From Tepidamorphaceae bacterium (GTDB taxonomy: Bacteria; Pseudomonadota; Alphaproteobacteria; Rhizobiales; JAKSCL01), in NCBI GenBank assembly GCA_028289445.1, contig JANQPO010000019.1:62001-126000 (forward strand): DNA of 64,000 nt, written 5' to 3'. The notes beneath the pieces were generated by a model. That model made no database searches and had not been told where the DNA came from. It saw nothing but the letters and a program-made list of their open reading frames with translations. Below are positions 47,436-55,761 of the stretch, piece after piece. Within the stretch, counting starts at the first letter, position 1; each line of letters begins with the position of its first letter. The position numbers and the translations under genes are program-made.

Positions 47436-49888
47436 GTCTTTGCCTCGGGCGTGGACCGGCCAGCGAGCGCGGCGGCCGCCTCCGGCGTGACGGAACGCAC
47501 ATGCAGATCGCTTTGCGGGAACGGAATCTCGATGCCCGCCTCGCGGAACCGCTTGATGATGGTGAATCGCAGATCGCTACGCACGGCAAGCGTTTGGTTG
47601 ATGTCGCGCAAGAACCCGTGAATGCGGAAGTCCAGGGAACTGGCGCCGAAATCGAGGAAAAATACCATCGGCTCAGGAAACGACAGGACATCCGGGTGAT
47701 CGTTGACGATCTCCAGTAAGAGATCGCGCACCTGTTCGGGGTCGCTGTCGTAGGATACGCCGACGAGAATGACGAACCGGCCGAGCGAATCCGAATGCGT
47801 CCAGTTCATCACGGTTCCGGATATCAAGTCGGAATTCGGAATGATGACGCTCGCCCGGTCGAAAGTCTCGATCTCCGTCGCGCGGACAGAGATTTTTCTA
47901 ACCGTACCCTGCTCGTTGCCGACAACGATCCAATCGCCCGCCTTGATCGGCCGTTCGGCCAGCAGAATCAACCCGGATACGAAGTTCGACACGATACTTT
48001 GAAGGCCAAAGCCGATGCCGACCGACAAAGCGCCGGCGATCAGGGCGAAGTTCGAGAGATCGATGCCGGCATAGGTGATGGCGACGCCGATAGCGATCGC
48101 TGCACCCACATAGTAGGTGCCCGTCGCGATCGAGTTGCGCAGGCCGACATCGAGGCGTGTCGTCGGGAGATAGGTTTCTTCCAGCCATCGTCGAAAGGCC
48201 CGGGCAAAGACCAGGACGATAAGAAAGATGACAATGCCCGCGATGATGGAGGCCGGGGAAATGTAAACGCCGCCGATATCGAAACCGAAGAACGCGCGCT
48301 CAAGCCAGAAGAACCAGCGTTCAACGTTGAATCCCCATGGCAGCATCAGAAGGACTGCGGCCAACGCGACCAAAAGGACTTTTGAGAGACCGCTCAGCAG
48401 CGTTCCAAACTGGTGGATGGTGCTTTCCGGCAGTCCAAACTCGCGGACAGAAAATGCGTTCAACCCACCTCCCGGCGCTGTCGTCCCAGCAATGGCCAGC
48501 CCCGCAAACGAGATCATCAACCGGAACACGCCGACAATCAGAATTGCGCTGACGGTCTGAAGCGCCACGAAGCTGGCAAATGCCAAATAGCCGGACAGCG
48601 CAGAAACCAGAATGGATAGGCTCGACACCCAGATCAGCACGCGAAGCAGCGGCCAGCGTAGGAACCCGCTATCCGGTCCAGAGATACCGGCTGCATCACG
48701 GGCAGTCTTGATCCGCCGGAGCAGGGCCAGCGAAAGGCCGGCGATCAGTACTGCAGCCAAGCCGCTAATCGCCGCTTCGAACTCGACGGGCGCCGAGGAC
48801 ACTTCGGCGATTGACGCCAAAACTCGGTCGCCCGCCGACACCGACGCGATCGCGATGACAAGCCCGACAAGGGTGACGACCACCGGGGTTGTGAACGGGA
48901 TCAGCCGCCATTCGGGCTTTGTCGGCGCCAGATAGGCGTTCACCAACCCCCAAAAGAGCGACACCGTCACGAACGCAGAAAAAATCGAATCCGTGACGGC
49001 GCCGGCGCGCCCCGGAGCAAGTTCGACAACCCGATAGGTCAGATAGGGAACGAAAATCGCGAGCGCCGGAAGCACACCGGATCGAAGAAACCGAACGATC
49101 GCCGCTGGAATCCGGTTCTCCGGTGTGGCCGCGCCGGGAGCATCTCTGCCGGCAAACCGGTCCAGCGCGTGCCATAGGACCCGCCAAACGAGGAATGCGA
49201 AGAGCACCGACAAAAGGAGAATTCCGGCCTTCGCGAGGGTGAACTGCGCCTTGATGTTGGCAAGCGTGTCGACGGTCAACAGACCGAGGCTTGAGACAAT
49301 GCGGGGCAGGCTTGCGAGAAATCCGGCCCAAAGCCCTGGCGACAGGAAGCTATGGGAGCGCGTCGCGATGCGCTCGGTAAACCGATCGCGCTGGCGCGCC
49401 GTGATCGTTTGATCGATCTGGCTGGCGCGAACAATCAAAAGGTTGGCGCGGCGAACGGCGCCCTCCACTGTGCCCTTTGCCTGGTTAAGCGTTGAACGTT
49501 GTGCAGCGACTTCCGACGCCTCGGGCGCATCGCCATCGGCGGGAGCCGGTCCGAGTTGCGCCAGCCTCGCGTCAATGTCGCCCAGTCGCGGCTGAAGACG
49601 TGTCGACTCGGCTAGGCCCGCTTTTCGAACCTCTTCGACTTCGTTACGGAAATCGATGAGTTCGTCATCGGTGAGCCCGTCGCGCGTCAGCCCGCTTTCG
49701 ACGCGGTCGAGGCGCAGCGACAGCCCAGCGAAGGCATCCGGCGCGGCGACCGTCTGTCCACCCGCGTCCAGCGGTTGGGCAGTCGCCCGCGATCCAGGCT
49801 CAAACAGGGCGAGGCACAGGGCGGCCATGATGACGATTGTCACCCGAAACCCTATCTGACGGAGACATGTTGGTGTGGTCGACTTCAA
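47432..49888 (-). CDS. MscS-family mechanosensitive channel with DUF3772 N-terminal domain
   Basis: This 818-aa inner-membrane protein has a signal-like start, a periplasmic DUF3772 domain at about 40-160 and about 11 spans. The MscS core follows in the last 300 residues (LIAGALSVGIGFGLQSIVSNF for the pore helix; GDWIVVGNEQGTVRKISVRA for the beta domain). It would open under osmotic downshock. It lies next to the interrupted tRNA-Arg, whose 3' end is about 30 bases upstream. Confidence 0.9.
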   Translation of the reverse strand: MKSTTPTCLRQIGFRVTIVIMAALCLALFEPGSRATAQPLDAGGQTVAAPDAFAGLSLRLDRVESGLTRDGLTDDELIDFRNEVEEVRKAGLAESTRLQPRLGDIDARLAQLGPAPADGDAPEASEVAAQRSTLNQAKGTVEGAVRRANLLIVRASQIDQTITARQRDRFTERIATRSHSFLSPGLWAGFLASLPRIVSSLGLLTVDTLANIKAQFTLAKAGILLLSVLFAFLVWRVLWHALDRFAGRDAPGAATPENRIPAAIVRFLRSGVLPALAIFVPYLTYRVVELAPGRAGAVTDSIFSAFVTVSLFWGLVNAYLAPTKPEWRLIPFTTPVVVTLVGLVIAIASVSAGDRVLASIAEVSSAPVEFEAAISGLAAVLIAGLSLALLRRIKTARDAAGISGPDSGFLRWPLLRVLIWVSSLSILVSALSGYLAFASFVALQTVSAILIVGVFRLMISFAGLAIAGTTAPGGGLNAFSVREFGLPESTIHQFGTLLSGLSKVLLVALAAVLLMLPWGFNVERWFFWLERAFFGFDIGGVYISPASIIAGIVIFLIVLVFARAFRRWLEETYLPTTRLDVGLRNSIATGTYYVGAAIAIGVAITYAGIDLSNFALIAGALSVGIGFGLQSIVSNFVSGLILLAERPIKAGDWIVVGNEQGTVRKISVRATEIETFDRASVIIPNSDLISGTVMNWTHSDSLGRFVILVGVSYDSDPEQVRDLLLEIVNDHPDVLSFPEPMVFFLDFGASSLDFRIHGFLRDINQTLAVRSDLRFTIIKRFREAGIEIPFPQSDLHVRSVTPEAAAALAGRSTPEAKT

Positions 49889-49917
49889 CGGGCTGCCTGT
49901 GGCTTTCGCTCCGACTA

Positions 49918-49958
49918 TGGTGACCCCGACAGGATTCGAACCTGTGACCTACGGATTA
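49918..49958 (-). tRNA. tRNA-Arg(CCU), 3' half of interrupted gene
   Basis: On the minus strand these bases hold the encoded CCA end (49918-49920) and the discriminator A. They also hold the acceptor strand CGGGGTC, a complete T arm (ACAGG, loop TTCGAAT, CCTGT), the variable AGGTC and the 3' anticodon stem TCCGT. The first three loop bases (TAA) are intact, and then the match to a tRNA stops. The missing 5' half is at 60840-60878. Together they form a tRNA with a perfect ACGGA/TCCGT anticodon stem. Confidence 0.8.
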
Positions 49959-50102
49959 TGAAATAGACAACTCGACTTGGAAAAAAGCCAAATCGGGTAA
50001 CCGAATCAACCGCTTAGTTACACTGTCCGCCTGATATTACCAAGGATTGTAGCAAATGCGAAGCCGGTATGTTTGAGCGGGTATCGGACGCTCACTTTTC
50101 AT
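49956..50102 (+). repeat. Left inverted terminal repeat of the island
   Basis: This 147-base repeat matches the reverse complement of 60671-60816 at about 89 percent (roughly 16 substitutions and one gap, counted by eye). It begins at the TTA of the tRNA loop and ends with CTCACTTTTCAT. The two copies diverge immediately inside that point. Confidence 0.85.
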
Positions 50103-50140
50103 CGTGCATTGCACTCTCACCGTCCGATTTCAGTTCGCGA

Positions 50141-51022
50141 TTATGTTCTCGGGTAGAGAATCGCACCAGGCAGATAAGCGCGCGGCAAGTCCATACCTGT
50201 TGGCATCGCACGCCCAGTTGCGAGATGGTCAGGGAGCAGATGTGTGTGTGGACCAGCCGGGGAGCGCCCGCCAGGCGGTGGAATTCGACCCTGAACCTCC
50301 ATTCGGCCAAGAGCGGTCTTAATGACCCGTGTTGGACTTTCCGCTAGCAGTGCTGCGCCAATCCTCGGCAGGCATTGCAGGAACGGCTCGCCTTGGGCCC
50401 TATTGAGAGCGTCGCGAGCCGCACCTTCGGCTACGCGCACACAGAACCGCGCCTCCTTGCGTCCAAGGCCCAGATCGAACACATGTCCGGGATCTTCGTC
50501 GATCAGAGACGCATTGTCCTCGCCGAGATCGCAAAGGCAGTCTGCCACCGGAAGACGGCCGCGTTCGCGCTTCACCGCAAGAACGATCCGCGACTGGAGG
50601 ATTGGCGTGTCGTAGGGCTCAAAGGTCAGCGCTCGGATATCGTCGTCGATCTTGAAGCGCAAAGCGGCGTCGGTCGTTGCGGCGAAGATGTGATCGTCTT
50701 GCGTCCAAACGTCCACGGCTTCTCCATCGGCGGCCGTGAACTCTCCGACTGCGCCCACGACCCCCATCACCCAGGTGCCCCTCTTGTTCCGTAGGCTCTC
50801 CAAAACGAAGGACCGGACGGCGTGCGTATCCCAAGGTAGCCGTCGGCAAGTGATCCCAAGTCTCGCGAACCTCTGAGGCAAGGCACTCCACACGTTCTCA
50901 CGCGCCGTAGCGGATGCGCTGCTCCAGTTGGCGATTTCGTCGCCTGTTCGGGCACAGCCGAGACAATAGCCAGTGGTTGCGTCGATCTTGCATAGCCCAA
51001 CGCAGGGGCTGACGTAGGTCAT
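50141..51022 (-). CDS. DUF1289 protein with unknown C-terminal domain
   Basis: This 293-aa protein starts with a DUF1289 zinc- or iron-sulfur-like knuckle: Cys7, Cys11, Cys20 and Cys23 in PCVGLCKIDATTGYCLGCAR. From about residue 60 an unrelated domain follows (RRLPWDTHAVRSFVLESLRN, VGAVGEFTAADGEAVDVWTQ) that I do not recognise. DUF1289 proteins are usually only 60-100 residues, so this is a fusion. It is the last gene of the minus-strand operon headed by the cobalamin riboswitch, 36 bases after the 100-aa gene. Confidence 0.72.
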   Translation of the reverse strand: MTYVSPCVGLCKIDATTGYCLGCARTGDEIANWSSASATARENVWSALPQRFARLGITCRRLPWDTHAVRSFVLESLRNKRGTWVMGVVGAVGEFTAADGEAVDVWTQDDHIFAATTDAALRFKIDDDIRALTFEPYDTPILQSRIVLAVKRERGRLPVADCLCDLGEDNASLIDEDPGHVFDLGLGRKEARFCVRVAEGAARDALNRAQGEPFLQCLPRIGAALLAESPTRVIKTALGRMEVQGRIPPPGGRSPAGPHTHLLPDHLATGRAMPTGMDLPRAYLPGAILYPRT

Positions 51023-51058
51023 GAGGTAACCGGCGCCTCAATACTGGTGTCAACTTGC

Positions 51059-51361
51059 CTAAAGCACCGCTCGCCTTGCTCGTGGGCCACCACGCCTTCT
51101 GGGTTGGGGAAGCGCGAGTGGGAGCGGTGCTATTGGCACGCGCGTGGAAGCGACAAGCAACTCGCAAAACACGGCAATGGCCGGGGACGTGCGTGAAAAC
51201 GGTGCAGCCGTTGAGTAGGCGTGCATCGCCTCTTCGCAGTAGTCCGACATGGCGGGCAAAGACCCCAACCATTGCATATATCCAAGCTGGCCCAGTTCCT
51301 GTGCCCGCTGGGGCGACACTGGTCCAATGTCGAGTTGGGAGATTGTCCGGTGCAGAAGCAT
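51059..51361 (-). CDS. Small hypothetical protein in the metal-transport operon
   Basis: This 100-aa frame begins MLLHRTISQLDIGPVSPQRA and ends with a basic tail (LPQPRRRGGPRARRAVL). GGAG lies five bases before the ATG, and codon use is like that of its neighbours. I recognise no family. It fills the gap between the binding-protein gene and the DUF1289 gene on the same strand, so it is probably co-transcribed. Confidence 0.55.
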   Translation of the reverse strand: MLLHRTISQLDIGPVSPQRAQELGQLGYMQWLGSLPAMSDYCEEAMHAYSTAAPFSRTSPAIAVFCELLVASTRVPIAPLPLALPQPRRRGGPRARRAVL

Positions 51362-51457
51362 ATCCGCTCCATTGTTGCATTGACGTCCGCGACATCAGCG
51401 GATCGGTTGTACATTGTGGAGTGGCGCATGTCGCGCCGCCCCAAAGACAGCATGGAC

Positions 51458-52351
51458 TTAGCCGGCGGCTGATTTGCCGAGCACTTTGAGCAGCGCTCCA
51501 AGATTATGCTGGAACATTGCAAGATAGCTGGTCGCCGGACCGCCGCGCTCCGACAGTGCATCGGAGAAAAGGCGTCCGCCGATTTTAATGCCCGTTTCAT
51601 CCGAAATCTGCTGAACAAGCGCCGGACTGGTGATGTTCTCGACAAAAAGCGCCGCGGCCCCTTCCGCCTTCAGTTGCTCGATGAGGACGGCAAGATCGCG
51701 CGCCGAAGGTTCGGCTTCCGTGTCGATCCCAACCGGGGCGAGGAAGTTGAGACCATAGGCGTCCGCGAGGTAACCAAAGGCATCGTGCGCGGTCACGACC
51801 GTGCGGCGATTATCGGGCAGTTCGGCAAGCTTTTGACGGGTTTCGGCGTCAAGAGCTTCCAGCTTGGCGACATAGGCGGCTGCGTTCGCTTGGAAATCGT
51901 CGGCGTGGTCCGGCATGGCTTTCGACATCGCCGTCGCGATGTTGCGCACATAGATCATACCGTTTGTGAGCGAGTTCCAGGCATGGGGATCGGTCTCGCC
52001 ATCGACCTCAATCGGCGCGATGCTGTCGGTCGCGACATAGACGGTTCCGTCTGTTCCAGACTCAGCAATCAAAGTCTCGGACCATGTCTCAAATCCAAGG
52101 CCGTTGACGAAGATCACATCCGCTTCAGCGACCGCTTTCGCATCGGCAACTGAGGGCTGGTACACATGCGCGTCCGCATCCGGGCCTACGATAGTGGTCA
52201 CGGTCGCATGATCGCCAACCACTTGCTCGACCATATCGCCGAGAATGGAGAAGCTGGCGACGACCTTCATGTCGTGGGCGTGGGCAGGCGCGACAAAGAG
52301 CGCGAGCGATGCCGAAACAAGCCCGGCGTAGATGGTTCTCATCATAATCAT
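51458..52351 (-). CDS. Metal ABC transporter binding protein (cluster A-I, ZnuA/AztC-like)
   Basis: This 297-aa protein has a signal peptide (about 1-25, ending APAHA). Predicted metal ligands are His62 (DAHVYQPS), His123 (DPHAWN), His189 (TAHDAFGYL) and Asp264 (FSDAL). Three His plus Asp is the zinc-type site, unlike SitA in this window. No His-rich loop is present, as in AztC. Because the operon is led by a cobalamin riboswitch, cobalt is a real candidate ligand. The ATG at 52351 follows AGAGGA and overlaps the permease stop by four bases. Confidence 0.85.
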   Translation of the reverse strand: MIMMRTIYAGLVSASLALFVAPAHAHDMKVVASFSILGDMVEQVVGDHATVTTIVGPDADAHVYQPSVADAKAVAEADVIFVNGLGFETWSETLIAESGTDGTVYVATDSIAPIEVDGETDPHAWNSLTNGMIYVRNIATAMSKAMPDHADDFQANAAAYVAKLEALDAETRQKLAELPDNRRTVVTAHDAFGYLADAYGLNFLAPVGIDTEAEPSARDLAVLIEQLKAEGAAALFVENITSPALVQQISDETGIKIGGRLFSDALSERGGPATSYLAMFQHNLGALLKVLGKSAAG

Positions 52352-53253
52352 GGTGTCCTCTCATCAGTGATGGGTTGGGGAGTAGGTTTTGTTTCAACGG
52401 CGGTTGCAGGTTTGCGCATGCGTCCGCCGAAGCCGAGTGGGCCGAGACCGGCCGAAATCGCGAAGAAACCGCCGGCCACGAGCACGATTGCCGGGCCGGA
52501 CGGGGTTTCAGGAAACAGATAGGACACGGTCAGCCCGATCCAGCAGCTCGCCAGAGCAAAGACAAAGCCGAGCGCGAGTTGCCCAGTGATTGTGCTTGCC
52601 CAGTATCGCGCAGCCGTGGCCGGCAAGATCATCAAGCCAACGGCCATCAATGTGCCCAGGGTCTTGAAGGCAGCCAGCAGGTTGAGCACGAGGAGCAACA
52701 TGAATCCCTGTTCCACGATCCAGGGCCGCCGCGTTTGCGCTTCGAAGAAAACCGGGTCACAGGTGCTGACAATCAACGGGCGCAGGAGCACGGCAAACGA
52801 AACGAGCGTGACCGTCGCAACGCCGCCGACCAGCATCATGGAGGGGTCGTCTATCCCGAGGATCGAGCCAAACAAAAAGCTCTTGAGCGGCACGGCTGAG
52901 CCGGCGGCCGAGAGAATGAAGATACCGGCTGCCAAGGCAATGAGGTAGAGCGAGGCAAGGCTCGCATCGCTGCGCAGGATCGTCTTGCGCGCCAGGAGAG
53001 CGGTGAGGACCGCAACGCCGACACCGGCGATCAGCCCACCCACCAAAAGCGACATCACCGAGAGACCGGCGGTGACGAAACCGATCACGACGCCCGGCGT
53101 GATCGCGTGAGCCATGGCCTCGCCTGCTAGGGACAATCTGCGAAGGACAAGAAACGCGCCGACCGGTGTAACGGAGGCTGACAGCACTGTCGTCGCCACG
53201 AAGGCCCGGCGCATGAAGGCGAAGCTCCACATCTCGCTGAAGACGTCAAACAT
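52348..53253 (-). CDS. Metal ABC transporter permease (ZnuB/AztB-like)
   Basis: This 301-aa ABC-3 family permease begins MFDVFSEMWSFAFMRRAFVA, with the family motif PVGAFLVLRRLSLAGEAMAH near residue 35. About eight spans are visible. A single permease gene implies a homodimeric channel, in contrast to sitCD. It overlaps the ATPase gene by eight bases and the binding-protein gene by four. Confidence 0.85.
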   Translation of the reverse strand: MFDVFSEMWSFAFMRRAFVATTVLSASVTPVGAFLVLRRLSLAGEAMAHAITPGVVIGFVTAGLSVMSLLVGGLIAGVGVAVLTALLARKTILRSDASLASLYLIALAAGIFILSAAGSAVPLKSFLFGSILGIDDPSMMLVGGVATVTLVSFAVLLRPLIVSTCDPVFFEAQTRRPWIVEQGFMLLLVLNLLAAFKTLGTLMAVGLMILPATAARYWASTITGQLALGFVFALASCWIGLTVSYLFPETPSGPAIVLVAGGFFAISAGLGPLGFGGRMRKPATAVETKPTPQPITDERTP

Positions 53254-54004
53254 GCACGCCTTCCGAATAGTGAGCTGCACCTCGGAACATCCACGCGGCC
53301 TGGCTTTTGGAGAGGTAGCCCTGCTTCACCAATTGTTCGGGCGTCAGAACATCGTCGACTGGGCCGTGGGTCGCGGCTTCGCCGCCTAAAAGCAAGGCAT
53401 GGCTGCAATGGTCGAGTACGGACGATAGGTCGTGAACCACGAGCACAACCGCACGGCCCTCGTTCTGCCAACCGCGAATGATTGAAAGGAGATGTGCTTC
53501 GGTGCTCTGGTCGACCGCAGCGAAAGGCTCATCCAGAAGGATCAGTGGCGCGTCCTGGAGGATCACACGGGCGAAGAGAGCACGCTGGAGTTGCCCGCCG
53601 GAGAGCGTGTGGAGCGCGCGGTTCGCCAAGTCGAGTATGCCTGCCTCCTCAAGGGCAGCCGACACTCTGTCACGACCTTTGCGATCAAGCCCGGACCACA
53701 ACCCGAAGCCGCGCCAGGCGCCCATCGCTGCAAGATCACGAACGCGAATTGGAAACTCGCGATCGAACTCACTCATTTGGGCGAGATAGCCGATTTCGCG
53801 CGGCATCCCGCTCGGCCACGATAATCGCCCAGCAATCGGCGTCATCAGGCCGAGTAGCGCTTTGACGAATGTGCTCTTGCCCGATCCGTTCGCGCCAATC
53901 ACCGCGAGCGTCGTTCCGCCATCAATGTCGAGAGACAAGTGACGGAACAACGTCAAGCTGGGATATCCGAGCGCGAGGTTGCGGATCTGCAGGACCGTTC
54001 CCAT
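53246..54004 (-). CDS. Metal ABC transporter ATP-binding protein (ZnuC/AztA-like)
   Basis: This 252-aa ATPase has Walker A GANGSGKST, signature LSGGQLQRALFARVI and Walker B LILLDEPFAAVD. The ATG at 54004 shares its A with the TGA of the micro-ORF upstream (TGATG), so the start is firm and translation is coupled. It drives import through the permease encoded next. Confidence 0.87.
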   Translation of the reverse strand: MGTVLQIRNLALGYPSLTLFRHLSLDIDGGTTLAVIGANGSGKSTFVKALLGLMTPIAGRLSWPSGMPREIGYLAQMSEFDREFPIRVRDLAAMGAWRGFGLWSGLDRKGRDRVSAALEEAGILDLANRALHTLSGGQLQRALFARVILQDAPLILLDEPFAAVDQSTEAHLLSIIRGWQNEGRAVVLVVHDLSSVLDHCSHALLLGGEAATHGPVDDVLTPEQLVKQGYLSKSQAAWMFRGAAHYSEGVHV

Positions 54005-54141
54005 CAGATCACCGCAAAGATCGCGAGCCAGAGCAAGGCTGAGAGGCCAACCGCACTGGCGACCAGCCACTTTACGCTCAGTTCAGTCAGGCAAGACCGA
54101 CGCGACGCCCCGGCGCCCGCGTCACCGATCCGTCCGCTCAT
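54004..54141 (-). CDS. 45-aa membrane micro-protein ahead of the metal transporter
   Basis: The frame begins MSGRIGDAGAGASRRSCLTE and ends with one strong membrane span, SVKWLVASAVGLSALLWLAI, followed by FAVI. Its TGA overlaps the ATPase ATG (TGATG), a classic coupled junction. It is the first reading frame after the riboswitch leader to join the operon. The Shine-Dalgarno is weak. It may be a small transporter subunit or a translation-coupling leader; I recognise no family. Confidence 0.55.
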   Translation of the reverse strand: MSGRIGDAGAGASRRSCLTELSVKWLVASAVGLSALLWLAIFAVI

Positions 54142-54366
54142 TGGACAGATCCAAAAGCATGAAGGTTCGGGTTAGCCCCCAATGTCAGTCTTGGATCAAG
54201 AGCAACGTTGTCAAATGGGGATTGTGAGTCCGAATGAAATCGAATTCGGCGCATCGCCACCTCCGCTCGGATGGGGATGTGGCGGGACTTGTGTGCCGAA
54301 CAGCACTGATCGTCATGATCATAGGCGTTTCCCTCCGGGGCACCCCGCCCGGTTTAGTTTCGGTTG
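54142..54366 (-). other. Leader between riboswitch and first operon gene
   Basis: This 225-base leader holds a possible 45-codon frame (54185-54322; MIMTISAVRHTSPATS..., with GGAGG upstream) and a CCGAAT/ATTCGG hairpin at 54230-54249. Neither is clearly functional. No run of T marks a simple intrinsic terminator, so control may be at translation. Confidence 0.4.
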
Positions 54367-54563
54367 CGATGGCAGGTCTCCTGACTTGCGGATCATGGCT
54401 TGCCCGAGCCTTCCCGGTCGGCATGGAGCCGTCCAGTGGCATTCATCGGGGTCGCTCACCGCTCACAGTTGCGGGGGCAGTCACGGATTTGGCGCCCTTG
54501 AGGCTCCTCCTCACCGTGTTCCCTTTTCATCTTGCGGCTATCTTCGTTCCGCAAGAACCATCG
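54367..54563 (-). ncRNA. Cobalamin riboswitch
   Basis: Read on the minus strand the segment has the conserved elements in order: GGGAACACGGTG, CTGCCCCCGCAACTGT, AATGCCACTGG, CCGGGAAGGC and the B12 box AGTCAGGAGACCTGCC. The ends pair as CGATGG (54558-54563) with CCATCG (54367-54372), closing P1. Cobalamin riboswitches usually shut off B12 synthesis, B12 uptake or cobalt uptake genes. Here the downstream genes on the same strand are the metal ABC transporter operon. Confidence 0.92.
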
Positions 54564-54821
54564 ATTCGACGCTACGAAAAATACTCTCGATGTTCAACTC
54601 AGTAGTAGCCCGCACCGCCTTCATTTTGTGCGCGCACGGTCGACGACGCCGTCAATCATGTTGGATGGTTCGGCCTGCGGTGTTCGAGTTGCGACCGGGC
54701 GCCGCATCGTCAACGCGCTCGTTGCTGTTGTCACCAAAATTTCATGGGGTTAGCGTGCCGCACAAGTGTTCCTCCGCTTGGCGCATGTGCTGAGCATTTC
54801 TTGTGGCCAGGCGGCGTCGAC
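54564..54821. other. Divergent promoter region
   Basis: This 258-base spacer should contain the promoter of the riboswitch transcript on the minus strand and that of the Popeye-like gene on the plus strand. I see no gene and no clear operator in it. Confidence 0.4.
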
Positions 54822-55511
54822 ATGTTGGAAGCCATATCCCCTTCGTCCCTCTTAGTGCTCGGTGCGGTCAGTACCTATGTCCTAGGTTTTCTGCTCCGAG
54901 ATCAGATCGCGCTGCGCGGGCTGGTGACTGTGGGCAGCACACTTTATGCAACCTACTATTGGACCGCGGGACCCGAGCCATTGTGGGATGCCATAGCTGG
55001 CTCAACCCTTATCGGGATTGCTAGCCTGCAGGGTATGGTTCGGCTCACTTGGAGCCGATTGCCGGTGGCGGTGCCGCGCGGAACCGAACACATTCTGGGG
55101 CGCATGGGAGACATCGAACCAGGCCTCTTCAGGCAGCTGATGAAGGTGGGGAAGCGGATGAAGGCGAAAGCCCCGCTGACCTTGACCCGGCAGGACACTC
55201 CGCCAGACGCGCTTTGGTTTGTGGTCTCAGGATCGGTCACGCTGGAGCGACAAGGCCATACAGCGATGACCATCAGCGATGGGTGCTTCATCGGCGAAAT
55301 TGCCTGGCTTCGCGCGGGCAATGCATCGGCCACGGTTATCGTAAGCGCGGGTGCAGAGCTGGTTCGCTGGTCACACCGAGATCTGCGCCGCCTACTGAAC
55401 CGCAACCACCGTCTCGATATCGCCCTTCAGGCGCTGATTGCGCAAAACCTCGCCAACAAACTTTCCACGAGTTTCCCAACGGCGCAGATCCCAGAAAACA
55501 TCGCAGTCTAG
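54822..55511 (+). CDS. Popeye-like membrane protein with cyclic-nucleotide-binding domain
   Basis: This 229-aa protein has two or three N-terminal spans (about residues 10-28, 34-48, 58-74), then a cyclic-nucleotide-binding beta-barrel (about 100-205). The barrel shows ALWFVVSGSVTLERQG, SDGCFIGEIAWLRAGNASAT and VRWSHRDLRRLL. That layout matches Popeye-domain proteins. The phosphate-binding cassette is altered, so cAMP binding is not certain. The ATG at 54822 is chosen because hydrophobic sequence begins there. It stands alone between the two island operons. Confidence 0.68.
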   Translation: MLEAISPSSLLVLGAVSTYVLGFLLRDQIALRGLVTVGSTLYATYYWTAGPEPLWDAIAGSTLIGIASLQGMVRLTWSRLPVAVPRGTEHILGRMGDIEPGLFRQLMKVGKRMKAKAPLTLTRQDTPPDALWFVVSGSVTLERQGHTAMTISDGCFIGEIAWLRAGNASATVIVSAGAELVRWSHRDLRRLLNRNHRLDIALQALIAQNLANKLSTSFPTAQIPENIAV

Positions 55512-55761
55512 CGAGTGAGGCTCGGACTCCTGTCTACGCTCGTGTGATCGAAATCGTCAAAGAGACGGCAGCAACCCCTACTTCGCACAGGCAACTCAGC
55601 CTGATGACTACGGCGCTGAATGAGGGCTGATATGGCGGCACGTGCCTGTTCCGGAACTGCGTTTGCCTAACGGCGCCTATTTGCATGCAATCTGCACCCC
55701 TCTTGATTCATCTGAATACGAAACTCTTGCAAACGACATTTTTGTATGCCTATCTGCCTCG

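Noticed and set aside
49918..49962. tRNA-Met(CAU) remnant, because the left junction reads CAT in the anticodon position
   Set aside because: The last bases of that CAT belong to the island's repeat. The other half carries loop ATCCTAA and a GGATAGAGC D arm, both typical of Arg(CCU), and the anticodon stems of the two halves pair perfectly.
49775..49966. Plus-strand frame ending DPDRIRTCDLRIMK
   Set aside because: This is the familiar false translation of the antisense strand of a tRNA 3' half, not a protein.
51055..51489. 144-codon plus-strand frame opposite the metal operon
   Set aside because: It has no family features and is antisense to the 100-aa frame, which has a proper Shine-Dalgarno and operon position.
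54185..54322. Assigning the leader frame as a cbtB cobalt-transporter gene
   Set aside because: It lacks the membrane span and the C-terminal His cluster of CbtB; only weak resemblance at the start is seen.
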